In this document: piece by piece, positions 1-7,003 of the stretch | Position numbering within the stretch: the first letter of the stretch is position 1 | Layout: each line of letters starts with the position of its first letter | Assembly (NCBI GenBank): GCA_910579935.1 | Contig: CAJTVQ010000007.1 | Location: 1-64,000 of the forward strand | DNA from: an uncultured Lachnospiraceae bacterium | Lineage (GTDB): Bacteria; Bacillota; Clostridia; Lachnospirales; Lachnospiraceae | Reading direction: 5' to 3' | Length of the DNA: 64,000 bases | Program-made: the position numbers and the translations under genes | Notes under the pieces: model-generated | What the model was told of the DNA's origin: nothing | The model's database searches: none | What the model saw: only the letters and a program-made list of their open reading frames with translations

Positions 1-43
1 TTTCCCGGTGTACACTTTTCGGCTCTTTTTTTCTCCGTGCCAT
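1..43 (-). CDS. TetR-like regulator, first codons only (runs off the window)
   Basis: The minus strand shows an ATG at 43-41 preceded by AAGGAGG, and the first residues read MARRKKEPKSVHRE before the window edge. A short basic leader of this kind is common at the start of TetR-family repressors, just before the DNA-binding helices. The near-consensus promoter and the palindrome overlapping its -10 box fit an autoregulated repressor. Only 14 codons are visible, so the family call is an inference from leader and promoter design and is not shown by domain residues. Confidence 0.4.
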   Translation of the reverse strand, partial: MARRKKEPKSVHRE

Positions 44-52
44 TGTCTGCCT

Positions 53-85
53 CCTTATAATTGAACTCATGGTTTAATTATAAGG
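53..85. promoter_or_regulatory. Palindromic operator over the -10 box
   Basis: CCTTATAATT (53-62) and AATTATAAGG (76-85) form a perfect 10-base inverted repeat with a 13-base spacer. It covers the -10 hexamer and the likely transcription start of the TetR-like gene. Size and placement suit a dimeric repressor acting on its own promoter. Autorepression is an inference. Confidence 0.55.
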
Positions 86-105
86 GTTTTAAAGAATACT
101 GTCAA
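77..105 (-). promoter_or_regulatory. Sigma-A promoter of the TetR-like gene
   Basis: On the minus strand a TTGACA box (105-100) and a TATAAT box (82-77) are separated by exactly 17 bases. Both hexamers match consensus fully. The ATG lies 33 bases beyond the -10 box with AAGGAGG in between. This is one of the strongest-looking promoters in the window. Confidence 0.8.
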
Positions 106-213
106 CTTTTACCTCCAAAATAATCTGGAAAATATTTGCCTGAATGAGATGCCTCCACTTCATGTTGCTTCAATATTTTTAGATTAAGTTTTTACCATAC
201 TCCGTGTTTCCCA

Positions 214-393
214 TTAAAAGACCTCATCCTCCGGCTCAAAATATTCCAACAGGGAAAGATACATTTCTTCTGGACGATCTGGCAGATAATTCTCATAGCT
301 GCAAATATCCTGCTCTGTGTGGTTTGTGTATTCCACCTGCACCCGCCATGACGGATTTCCCTCCGGTTCCTTTGTGGGCTGTACTTCCAGCCA
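214..393 (-). pseudogene. Orphan C-terminal fragment of an unknown acidic protein
   Basis: One minus-strand frame is open from just after a TAG (396-394) to a TAA at 216-214. It reads like coding sequence, starting WLEVQPTKEPEGNPSWRV and ending LLEYFEPEDEVF. There is no start codon or ribosome site, and the sequence upstream belongs to the prophage remnant on the other strand. I take it as the tail of a gene cut by a deletion or insertion. I do not recognise the family. Confidence 0.35.
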
Positions 394-497
394 CTATGCT
401 TTGCAGAAAACACAGGAGAATGGGGAAATCGGGTTTGAAACGCCCGTGGCAATGCCCGGCGGAAACAGAAGGACAGGGATCAGGAGGCTGAAAGGAT

Positions 498-806
498 ATG
501 AGTATCGTTAGAAAGATTGAGATTGACGGGCAGGATGTGTTGTTCAAGGCATCGGCGGCGATCCCGCGCATTTACCGTTTGAAGTTCCAGCGTGACATTT
601 ATAAGGATTTGCGGATTCTGGAAAAGAGCATAGGCGAGAGGGATGAGGAAAACTCTAACCTTGACCTGTTCTCATTGGAGATGTTCGAGAATACCGCCTA
701 TACGATGGCGAAGCACGCCGACCCGCAGATTCCCAATGAAGTGGATGAATGGCTGGACGGATTCAACACCTTTTCGATATACCAAGTCCTGCCGCAGCTT
801 GGCTGA
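498..806 (+). CDS. Prophage tail assembly chaperone, remnant
   Basis: This 102-residue product resembles the tail assembly chaperones of Gram-positive siphophages, which lie between the tail tube and tape-measure genes. Visible traits are the opening IEIDGQDVLFKASAAIPRIY, a middle part with MAKHADPQIPNEVDEWLD, and the ending FSIYQVLPQL. Relatives usually continue after this point with a short tail of the ILELW type, which is missing here. AGGAGG precedes the ATG. No other tail, capsid or lysis gene is nearby, so this is an isolated relic. The reading frame ends in TGA just where the second tail ORF begins in the +1 frame. Confidence 0.6.
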   Translation: MSIVRKIEIDGQDVLFKASAAIPRIYRLKFQRDIYKDLRILEKSIGERDEENSNLDLFSLEMFENTAYTMAKHADPQIPNEVDEWLDGFNTFSIYQVLPQLG

Positions 807-915
807 TTTGGAACTGCTCTCCATCGGACTGATCAATGATATGTATGCCGAGAGCAGGAACGACTCCTGCTCCTATGCAACACTTGCTACCCAGGAGGAT
901 TTCGGTTTATTTTAG
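799..915 (+). pseudogene. Second tail-chaperone ORF (T-type part), remnant
   Basis: From 799 the +1 frame relative to the preceding gene reads LADLELLSIGLINDMYAES and ends ATQEDFGLF before TAG. In phages of this type a small ORF of this pattern follows the chaperone gene and may be reached by programmed frameshifting. Here the two parts abut with no intergenic sequence and the end of the first is lost. Deletion that fused the genes is as likely as a frameshift site. The stretch ends 9 bases before the stop codon of the convergent toxin-like gene. Confidence 0.4.
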
Positions 916-923
916 CTGTTCTG

Positions 924-1388
924 CTACATATCCGTGGACTGCTTTTCCGCTTCAAGTTCCTGCAGGAGAAAATGTTTCACATCGGTTATATGCTGGCGGA
1001 AACTGTTATTTTTTGTGTTTTCAACGGACAGGATACGGAACAGTTTCCGCTCCAGTTCGGAGATCAGATTCTTATTTTTGATGATGTAGTGCTGGTTGTC
1101 GCCACCGACATGGATTCCGTCTATGTATTTATCCGTGATGGGAATGGCATCGCTGATAAAGAAAATGGATTGTGAGGAAGTCCGCCCGATGTGATAGTAA
1201 CAGGAACGGATATCCCTTTCGGGAAGGTTTAAGTAAAAGTCAAGACGTTTCTGCCCTGCGGCATCACGGTGGTTCAGCTTTCCCATTGGGATGGCCCAAT
1301 ACAGCCCGTCATGCTCTTTGGATTTGATAAGGCAGACAATGGGGCGGTGCTTGGTGTCATTCCATGTGCCACCATTGTTTTTTATCAT
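924..1388 (-). CDS. Putative endoRNase toxin of ToxN/CptN type, 5' end damaged
   Basis: The product begins MIKNNGGTWNDTKHRP if the first ATG is used. It contains RPIVCLIKS, GLYWAIPMGK, SCYYHIGRT and SIFFISDAIPITDKYI, then a helical end. The order (a basic RP-x-CL strand, a YWAIP strand, then an F-x-ISD-x-PIT segment) resembles the PemK-like fold of type III toxins such as CptN. This rests on remembered patterns only. The ATG at 1388 has no ribosome site. The same frame is open upstream to a TTG at 1529, through a segment bounded by an inverted repeat, so the native start was probably replaced. No antitoxin repeat array is visible upstream. It may be a dead toxin or an unrelated hypothetical protein. 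Confidence 0.4.
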   Translation of the reverse strand: MIKNNGGTWNDTKHRPIVCLIKSKEHDGLYWAIPMGKLNHRDAAGQKRLDFYLNLPERDIRSCYYHIGRTSSQSIFFISDAIPITDKYIDGIHVGGDNQHYIIKNKNLISELERKLFRILSVENTKNNSFRQHITDVKHFLLQELEAEKQSTDM

Positions 1389-1412
1389 CTGTGCAAAAGG
1401 TAGTGTTCTTAA

Positions 1413-1547
1413 TTTTGTGTCTATGCCCTTTATCCTTATTCTGGAGGCCGGGTGTGGGCAGAGCCCACAAAACCTTGTAAATACTGGAAATTCCGGCAAT
1501 GTCCTATACCGGAAATCACAGGAAAACAAAATCTTAAAGACACAAAA
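1413..1547. repeat. Short segment bounded by a 10-base inverted repeat
   Basis: TTTTGTGTCT (1413-1422) and AGACACAAAA (1538-1547) are perfect inverted copies around a 115-base interior. The segment sits exactly at the damaged 5' end of the toxin-like gene, and the left arm codes for part of its extended frame. It could be a very small non-autonomous insertion or chance. I see no clear target-site duplication. Confidence 0.3.
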
Positions 1548-1790
1548 CTAATTACACCCTCGCGCAAAATCAGCGGTTGCATAATATAACCCACGCTCAA
1601 CCATAACAGTACCTCCGCATCCGTCAAAAGATGTTTTGTCAAAGAAAGCCTCCGGCTCGCACCGGAGGCTGGTAAACAATGTTTCCATGCCACACACCGT
1701 AAAGCGTGAAACATTTGACGTACTGAATAACTTATATCCCGCATCATCAGTAGGCGGCAACATTTTCTCTGCACTTGTCCGGTTTTTCAC
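1548..1790 (-). CDS. Doubtful small ORF
   Basis: An 80-codon frame starts at a GTG (1790) that overlaps the end of the preceding ORF by 44 bases and has no clear ribosome site. It contains a perfect 9-base hairpin (AGCCTCCGG at 1647-1655 with CCGGAGGCT at 1662-1670). The peptide shows no recognisable motif. It may simply be a remnant between the toxin-like gene and the HTH-like ORF, or hold a structured RNA. Confidence 0.15.
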   Translation of the reverse strand: MKNRTSAEKMLPPTDDAGYKLFSTSNVSRFTVCGMETLFTSLRCEPEAFFDKTSFDGCGGTVMVERGLYYATADFARGCN

Positions 1791-1989
1791 AGCAAATCTG
1801 TAGCAAAAATACCATAAGATACTTCTCTTTATCCTTATCCCTTAATCTATAATTTTCATTACTGTATAACTGCCGTAATTCTTCTTCTGGTATTCGTGTT
1901 GTTATACTAATGGAAGCAAAATCAAATCCCCAATCCAAATATTGTTTTAGCAATTCCTGCAAAGAATATAACCTCATACTGACTTTCAC
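1747..1989 (-). CDS. Small putative helix-turn-helix protein
   Basis: An 80-codon frame opens with GTG at 1989, or ATG at 1977, behind GAGAGG. The peptide begins MRLYSLQELLKQYLDWG, and the part FASISITTRIPEEELRQLY has the spacing of a helix-turn-helix unit that reads like IS-x-x-TGIPEEEL in known regulators. It ends CEKPDKCRENVAAY. Upstream of a toxin-like gene it could be a regulator or antitoxin, but nothing in the sequence proves partnership. Confidence 0.4.
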   Translation of the reverse strand: MKVSMRLYSLQELLKQYLDWGFDFASISITTRIPEEELRQLYSNENYRLRDKDKEKYLMVFLLQICCEKPDKCRENVAAY

Positions 1990-2038
1990 ATCCTCTCACT
2001 GATCTGCCGGAAAACAGGAGATGCCTTGCCCTTTTTCC

Positions 2039-2455
2039 TTACATAACCTCCCCATCAATAATCAAAATCACGTCTGCATATGTTTTGCTCAGATAGGTTT
2101 TATATTCTTCAATTTTCTCACTGTCTACCTTACCATTCGTCTTTAACGATAATTCTATTGAATACTGCTCTGTTCCTTCATCATAAGATACTATTGCATC
2201 CGCCGATTCAATTCCTTCTTCATCTGTGAACGTACTTTCTGTAAACTGTACCAGATGATTACAAAACTGTTCAGTCGGTTCGCTTTGCGTTGCCACATCA
2301 TCAAAGTTTACTGACACGGTATTTTCTTCCGTATCTGGCTGTAAAATTTCTTCCTCTGCACTGGCTACCATTCCACCCCCCGTCAATGAGAGAATACATA
2401 TCAGTGTCAACAAAAATCCTGTTTTTTCATCATTATCTCTTTTTCCTCCATTCAT
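2039..2455 (-). CDS. Small exported protein, apparent frameshift at its start
   Basis: The mature part is acidic (rich in E, D and S) with no recognised domain. A hydrophobic segment, FLLTLICILSLTGGGMVASA, looks like a signal peptide with a cleavage site after ASA. The long frame begins MNGGKRDNDEK, which is unusual before a signal peptide and lacks a ribosome site. A good GGAGG lies 8 bases before ATGATGAAAAAAC in another frame. One extra base in that run of six A (T run 2422-2427 on the plus strand) would give MMKKTGFLLTL, a classical leader. So the gene is either phase-off or carries a one-base deletion. Confidence 0.5.
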   Translation of the reverse strand: MNGGKRDNDEKTGFLLTLICILSLTGGGMVASAEEEILQPDTEENTVSVNFDDVATQSEPTEQFCNHLVQFTESTFTDEEGIESADAIVSYDEGTEQYSIELSLKTNGKVDSEKIEEYKTYLSKTYADVILIIDGEVM

Positions 2456-2483
2456 TTTTACGAGCGGTCTCGGAAACTCTTTA

Positions 2484-2642
2484 AGGAACTGTTAAGAAAT
2501 AACTTTACACTTTGACGCAGGATGAGTTCACAAAGGCAAGGCGGAAGATGGAGTCGATGCGGGCATCGACGACTGATGACAACGCGGCATTTGCGGACTC
2601 AGACAAGTCAAATGTAAAGATTTATTTCTTAACAGTTCCTAA
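2484..2642. mobile_element. MITE-like element with AGGAACTGTTAAG ends
   Basis: The left end AGGAACTGTTAAGAAATAA (from 2485) is repeated inverted at the right end (to 2640), and similarity continues inward (CTTTACA and TTTGAC on both sides). The interior has a GTCGATGC/GCATCGAC palindrome (2553-2570) and no convincing ORF. Its first about 60 bases resemble the end of the repeat at 38.7 kb (AGGAACTGTCACGAAATAAC, then a TTGCGTAGGAT-like block), so the two belong to related families. Non-autonomous mobility is inferred from structure. Confidence 0.6.
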
Positions 2643-2754
2643 GCCCGAATTTCTGCTCTTTTTTCATGTTCTTCTTTTTTGCTTTCCTCCATATCCCGGA
2701 AAACATTTTTGTTAAATTTTCAAAAAAGTATTGACATATAAGTCAAAATGTGCG
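2643..2754 (-). other. 5' remains of a gene interrupted by the MITE-like element
   Basis: On the minus strand TTGACTTATATGTCAA (2747-2732) looks like a -35 box within a small palindrome. Further on comes GGAGGAAAGC and then ATGAAAAAAGAGCAG before the AGGAACTGT end of the element. This reads as promoter, ribosome site and first codons of a gene whose body has been lost. The identity of the gene cannot be told. Confidence 0.3.
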
Positions 2755-2793
2755 GCGCGTTTGGTGACCATATACGCCAGTCACCAATCGCGC
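2755..2793. repeat. Strong hairpin
   Basis: GCGCGTTTGGTGAC (2755-2768) pairs with GTCACCAATCGCGC (2780-2793) with a single mismatch and an 11-base loop. No T-run follows on either strand, so it is not a classical terminator. It lies between the small TTG-started ORF (upstream on the minus strand) and the interrupted gene start. Confidence 0.5.
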
Positions 2794-2804
2794 CCCTTTC
2801 CTGC

Positions 2805-2930
2805 CTATTCGCTATTGAGTTTCCGAGACTGCTCTTTGATGAATGATTGATAAATTGCTAACACAGTTTCCTCAAATATCTTTGTTGCACTTTGGGATTT
2901 TTTTAGTACCCAATCATGCCAACTACTCAA
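2805..2930 (-). CDS. Possible 41-residue ORF downstream of hemZ
   Basis: A TTG at 2930 lies 7 bases after AAAGGA and opens a frame reading SSWHDWVLKKSQSATKIFEE, ending KEQSRKLNSE. Composition is protein-like. The frame is also open upstream to the hemZ stop. The C-terminal codons overlap the right arm of the outer inverted repeat, so the end may be new sequence brought by an insertion. It could equally be the tail of a truncated gene. Confidence 0.3.
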   Translation of the reverse strand: MSSWHDWVLKKSQSATKIFEETVLAIYQSFIKEQSRKLNSE

Positions 2931-2953
2931 TGATTTTCCTTTTAGAAATCCAA

Positions 2954-4486
2954 TCAGCAATCACATAAAAGATGCTTTTTGCGCTCAATCATTTCCCCGA
3001 TTCTCTCAATATATTGGGAAACATCTTTCACATTCTCGCTTCTCTCAATCCGCCCGTCTGGATAAACTCGCTTTGACACGCTACCGGCTCCGCAGGCGAC
3101 TATGGTCTGTTTCTCCTCCATGATCAGAATATTATAAATCCCATACTTTCCAGCCCGCGCATAACCCACATTTTCAAAATTGCCGGACATATTTTTCTGC
3201 CGGTACAGATAATAAGGCTCCATCCCCATATCCGCCGCCGCTTTTGCCGCAATATCCATTGTGGCATCCGTATTACGCAAAGTCCGGATTCCGTTCTCCC
3301 CTATCCACTGACTCAGGGCAGAAGCACGCTTAATTGCAAGGGAATGCACGGTCAGGCTGTCGGGATTCAGCTTCGCGATTTCCTCCGCCGTGTGCCTTAC
3401 ATCCTCCTCCGTTTCTTCCGGAAGTCCGAGAATGATATCCATATTGATATTGTCAAATCCTTCTTTCCTCGCTGACGCAAAAGCTTCCTTCACCTGCGCA
3501 ACCGTATGTCTCCTGCCGATAAACTGCAGGGTTTCATCCTTCATGGTCTGCGGGTTTACGGAAATGCGGGTAATGCCGTACTTTTTCAGCACCCGCAGTT
3601 TCTCCCTTGTAATGCTGTCCGCCCGTCCCGCTTCCACGGTAAATTCCTGTACGCCCCCCATATCAAAATGCTCCCGGATCGCCTGAAACAGCCGCTCCAG
3701 TTCTTCCGGTTCCAGCGTGGTAGGCGTCCCGCCGCCGATATACACCGTATCCAATATCTTTCCCTCACATGCCCCGGCTGCATAGGCAATTTCTTTTTCC
3801 AAAGCATCCAGATAGTCTCCTACCCGTTTCCGCCAGGCCGCAATGGGATAGGAGGTAAAAGAACAATACAGGCAGGTCGTGGGGCAGAAAGGAATCCCGA
3901 TATAGAGACTGTACCCGTCCTTATAATGCAGGGCAGACAAAATCTCCTTTTCCCTTTTGGCAATATCCAGACTCAGCCGCCCCTTTGCGTCACTGATAAA
4001 ATACGTCCGCTTCATATTCTCCAGAATCTCATCCTCTCGTTTCCCTTCCTCCAGCATCATCATGGGGATTTTCACGGGGCGGATGCCCGTCAGGGTTCCC
4101 CAAGGCAGCTCCTTTTTCAGATACCCGGAAAGCCCCTTGTACAGCAGCTGCTTCAGTACATTCCTGACTTCGTTGCGCGGCGTTCCCTCGGCATACTGAG
4201 TCTGTATACAGCATCCCATCTCCCTGATTGCCTTCACATCCGGCAGATACGCCGCTCCCTGTTCTCCCAGCATATCCTCCGGCTCCACCATCTGCTCCCG
4301 TTCCAGCTCCATTGCTATTTCGTTTTCCAAAAACTGAATGCGGACGGATACAGACTGCCCGCTAACCCGTTCCGCATTTCCATTCTCCGTACAGAAAACC
4401 CTGACTTCCTCTGCCGGAAAAAATGCCTTTACCAAAGAATGAATATCATATTCAAACTGCGGCTTATTTATCCATACTGGAATCAT
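2954..4486 (-). CDS. hemZ: Oxygen-independent coproporphyrinogen III oxidase-like radical SAM protein HemZ
   Basis: At 510 residues it matches the HemZ branch, which has a longer N-terminal part than HemN/HemW. The radical SAM motif CPTTCLYC (CxxxCxxC) sits near residue 200, followed by YIGGGTPTTL, the SAM-binding glycine motif. Then come TVEAGRADSIT and GLPEETEEDV. The family is linked to anaerobic coproporphyrinogen decarboxylation, but many members in fermenters have no proven substrate, and no other haem gene is visible here. It overlaps the upstream MmcQ/YjbR gene by 4 bases, so the two are co-transcribed. Confidence 0.85.
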   Translation of the reverse strand: MIPVWINKPQFEYDIHSLVKAFFPAEEVRVFCTENGNAERVSGQSVSVRIQFLENEIAMELEREQMVEPEDMLGEQGAAYLPDVKAIREMGCCIQTQYAEGTPRNEVRNVLKQLLYKGLSGYLKKELPWGTLTGIRPVKIPMMMLEEGKREDEILENMKRTYFISDAKGRLSLDIAKREKEILSALHYKDGYSLYIGIPFCPTTCLYCSFTSYPIAAWRKRVGDYLDALEKEIAYAAGACEGKILDTVYIGGGTPTTLEPEELERLFQAIREHFDMGGVQEFTVEAGRADSITREKLRVLKKYGITRISVNPQTMKDETLQFIGRRHTVAQVKEAFASARKEGFDNINMDIILGLPEETEEDVRHTAEEIAKLNPDSLTVHSLAIKRASALSQWIGENGIRTLRNTDATMDIAAKAAADMGMEPYYLYRQKNMSGNFENVGYARAGKYGIYNILIMEEKQTIVACGAGSVSKRVYPDGRIERSENVKDVSQYIERIGEMIERKKHLLCDC

Positions 4487-4845
4487 CTTCCCTGCTCCTT
4501 TCCTTCCCTACTTCTCTTTCCGCCTGTCAGGTCATAACTCTCGCCGATCATACGGCAGATGTCCCTGTCAGGCACCGTACCGTCCAAAATAATGGAATTC
4601 CAATGGGTCTTATTCAGATGATAAGCCGGCTTCACCGACTCAAAAGCATCCCGCCAAAAGTCCCTCCACTCCGGACTGCACTTCACGTTCACCCATACAT
4701 TCCCGTCTTTATTAAAAATCCATGCAAACACCTTTCCGTTCTCCTTATGCCGCATCACACACCAATTTTGGTCATGAAAAGGATAGTCTTCATATACGTT
4801 TTCATAAGTCAGACAATGGGCTGTTACCTCTTTCCGCTCCGTCAT
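4483..4845 (-). CDS. MmcQ/YjbR family protein
   Basis: The 120-residue product shows the family pattern: an early YPF stretch (VYEDYPFHDQNW), then KVFAWIF, VNVKCSPEW, and near the end YHLNKTHWNSIILDGTVPD. MmcQ/YjbR proteins have a double-wing fold resembling DNA-binding domains, and their role is mostly unknown. It shares a 4-base overlap with hemZ and reads first in that pair. The tail is very basic (GGKRSREGKEQGR). Confidence 0.85.
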   Translation of the reverse strand: MTERKEVTAHCLTYENVYEDYPFHDQNWCVMRHKENGKVFAWIFNKDGNVWVNVKCSPEWRDFWRDAFESVKPAYHLNKTHWNSIILDGTVPDRDICRMIGESYDLTGGKRSREGKEQGR

Positions 4846-4914
4846 CCTCCCACATCCTTTCTTCTTTACAGTATAATAACCCCATCTCCCCCTGTCCAGT
4901 ATAGCGAATCCATG

Positions 4915-4920
4915 CTATAA
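4915..4920 (+). promoter_or_regulatory. -10 box upstream of the MATE gene
   Basis: TATAAT lies about 50 bases before the MATE start, in a short divergent region between the MmcQ/YjbR gene and the exporter. The -35 region is weak (no clear TTGACA about 17 bases upstream), so strength cannot be judged. Confidence 0.4.
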
Positions 4921-4970
4921 TAGATAGACAGCCATAAGCTGTAATGTTATGAAGAACGGAGATGAATCAC

Positions 4971-6332
4971 ATGGCCAACACAAAAAACCATGTAAAAACT
5001 ACAAGAATGACAGAAGGCACCATATGGAAGCAGATTCTCGCATTTGCCTTTCCCATTTTCCTCGGCAATCTTTTTCAGCAGTTATACAATACTGCCGATT
5101 CCCTGATCGTCGGCAATTTTCTTGGCAGCAACGCCCTTGCGGCTGTCAGCTCTTCCGGCAACCTGATTTTTCTTATGGTTGGATTTTTTAACGGGATTGC
5201 CATGGGCGCCGGAGTCGTGATCGCCAGATATTACGGAGCAAAAGAAATGCAAAAAGTGCAAAATGCGGTACATACCACGATTGCGTTCGGTGTCGCGGCC
5301 GGTATCCTGCTGACCATAGCGGGAACCATTTTGACCTCGCGCATCCTCGTATGGATGGGAACACCGGCAGACGTACTCCCCGAATCCACGGTCTACTTCC
5401 GGATTTATTTCTTCGGTTCCCTTTCCTTCGTTATGTACAATATCTTCGTCGGTATCCTGCAGTCCGTAGGTGACAGCCGTCATCCGCTGATTTACCTGAT
5501 CGTTTCCTCGGTCATCAACATCCTGCTGGATCTGCTTTTTGTTGGCATGTTAGGATTTGGCGTTGGCGCTGCCGCACTGGCAACGATACTTTCCCAATTC
5601 CTCAGCGCCCTCTTATGCCTTCACCGTCTGCTGTATAAAAGCCCGGAAGAATACCGGGTCTCCCTGCGCTCCATTCGATTTGACCTGCCCATGCTCCGCC
5701 AGATCATAGCAAACGGACTGCCCTCCGGCTTTCAGAATTCCATCATCGCCTTTGCCAATGTCATCGTCCAGTCCAACATTAACAAATTCGGCAAGATGGC
5801 AGTTGCCGGCTGCGGCGCCTATTCCAAGATAGAAGGATTCGGCTTCCTTCCCATCACCTGTTTTACCCTTGCGCTGACCACCTTTATCAGCCAGAATCTT
5901 GGTGCAAAACAATATGAGCGCGCCAAAAAAGGAGCGCGCTTCGGTATTCTCTGTTCCACCCTTACGGCAGAACTGGTCGGTATCTTCCTGTACTTCACCA
6001 TACCGGTTTTCATCCGCGCCTTTAACCGGACGCCGGAAGTCATTGCTTACGGTACGGCACAGGCGCGGACAGTTACGCTCTTTTATTTCCTTCTGGCATT
6101 CTCGCACTGCATTGCCGGTATCCTGCGGGGTGCAGGAAAGGCTTCCGTTCCAATGATCACCATGCTCTGCTTCTGGTGCATCGTACGGGTCACTTATATC
6201 ACGGTCATCGTGCGTCTTGTTCCGGTCATCGGCGTCATTTTCTGGGCTTATCCGCTGACCTGGTCACTGAGTTCCGTTGTCTTTTTGATTTATTTCCTGA
6301 AAGCCGACTGGGTGCATGGATTCGAACGGTAA
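4971..6332 (+). CDS. MATE family cation/drug antiporter
   Basis: This 453-residue membrane protein has twelve likely helices in two similar halves, with the MATE starting pattern PIFLGNLFQQLYNTADSLIV and the second-half counterpart near GLPSGFQNSIIAFANVIVQS. Such proteins export cationic drugs or metabolites in exchange for Na+ or H+. ATG at 4971 is preferred because CGGAG stands 9 bases upstream; the in-frame ATG at 4962 is too close to it. It is convergent with the MBL gene, whose stop is only 10 bases away. Substrate cannot be deduced. Confidence 0.9.
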   Translation: MANTKNHVKTTRMTEGTIWKQILAFAFPIFLGNLFQQLYNTADSLIVGNFLGSNALAAVSSSGNLIFLMVGFFNGIAMGAGVVIARYYGAKEMQKVQNAVHTTIAFGVAAGILLTIAGTILTSRILVWMGTPADVLPESTVYFRIYFFGSLSFVMYNIFVGILQSVGDSRHPLIYLIVSSVINILLDLLFVGMLGFGVGAAALATILSQFLSALLCLHRLLYKSPEEYRVSLRSIRFDLPMLRQIIANGLPSGFQNSIIAFANVIVQSNINKFGKMAVAGCGAYSKIEGFGFLPITCFTLALTTFISQNLGAKQYERAKKGARFGILCSTLTAELVGIFLYFTIPVFIRAFNRTPEVIAYGTAQARTVTLFYFLLAFSHCIAGILRGAGKASVPMITMLCFWCIVRVTYITVIVRLVPVIGVIFWAYPLTWSLSSVVFLIYFLKADWVHGFER

Positions 6333-6342
6333 ACCTGTTTGA

Positions 6343-6975
6343 TCACTGCAGAAACGGGTTATACTGCTTCTCCTCACCGATGGTGGTAGCCTCTCCATGT
6401 CCCGGATATACCTTTGTCCCATCGGGCAGCACAAACAGCTTTTCCTTAACAGAGCGGATCAGTTCCCCCATGCTTCCGGTAGGAAAATCCGTCCTTCCCA
6501 CCGAACCCTGGAACAGCGTATCCCCGCTGACCAGTATTCCGTCTTCCTCAAAATAATAGCAGCAGCTTCCAGCCGTATGCCCCGGTGTGGCGATCAGCTT
6601 ACAGGTCATCCCCGCAATCGTTATCTCCTCGCCGTCCTTCAGATATTGATCAGGCTTTACCGTATAAGCGCGCCCTGCCTGTTCGGACACATTATTTCCC
6701 GCATCCTCACATACCGTCTGTTCCCCTTCGTAAGCATATATTTTGACCCCCGACAGTTCCCGCAGTTTACGGCTTCCCCAGATATGGTCAAAATGACCGT
6801 GTGTTAAAAGGATTCCCTCCACCCGGAATCCGTTCTTCTCCAGCGTCTCATAAATGTAATCCCCTCTGTCCGCAGGATCAAAGAAGATCACCTCCTTACT
6901 TCCTTCCCTGTATACAAAATAGCAATTCGTCTGACAGACACCAAGAACCATCCGTCCGATTTTCAACTCCGCCAT
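6343..6975 (-). CDS. MBL-fold metallo-hydrolase (glyoxalase II-like)
   Basis: The metal site is present: THGHFDH (HxHxDH) early, then a histidine in ATPGHTAGS, then SGDTLF and a closing histidine in YPGHGEATT. At about 210 residues it fits the small hydroxyacylglutathione hydrolase-like group, which in Firmicutes act on varied thioesters. The start at 6975 is chosen because AAGGAG stands 7-8 bases upstream. It follows the (p)ppGpp gene by 28 bases on the same strand and is probably co-transcribed. True substrate is unknown. Confidence 0.85.
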   Translation of the reverse strand: MAELKIGRMVLGVCQTNCYFVYREGSKEVIFFDPADRGDYIYETLEKNGFRVEGILLTHGHFDHIWGSRKLRELSGVKIYAYEGEQTVCEDAGNNVSEQAGRAYTVKPDQYLKDGEEITIAGMTCKLIATPGHTAGSCCYYFEEDGILVSGDTLFQGSVGRTDFPTGSMGELIRSVKEKLFVLPDGTKVYPGHGEATTIGEEKQYNPFLQ

Positions 6976-7003
6976 ATTCTTCTCCTTCTCCATTCCCGTT
7001 CCG

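Larger units (their letters stand above)
2463..2834. repeat. Outer inverted repeat around a palindromic element
   Basis: AGCGGTCTCGGAAACTC (2463-2479) and its near-perfect inverted copy (2818-2834) enclose about 340 bases. Inside lie the AGGAACTGT-ended element, the 5' remains of a minus-strand gene and a strong hairpin. The arrangement suggests nested insertions. No transposase is encoded within. Confidence 0.45.

Noticed and set aside
2512..2715. 67-codon plus frame within the 2.5 kb repeat
   Set aside because: The frame runs through the palindromic element, and its translation follows the repeat sequence. No ribosome site.
3506..4537. Long plus-strand open frame opposite hemZ (343 codons)
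   Set aside because: It is the antisense of hemZ, with proline-, histidine- and leucine-rich translation and no ribosome site. Shadow frame.
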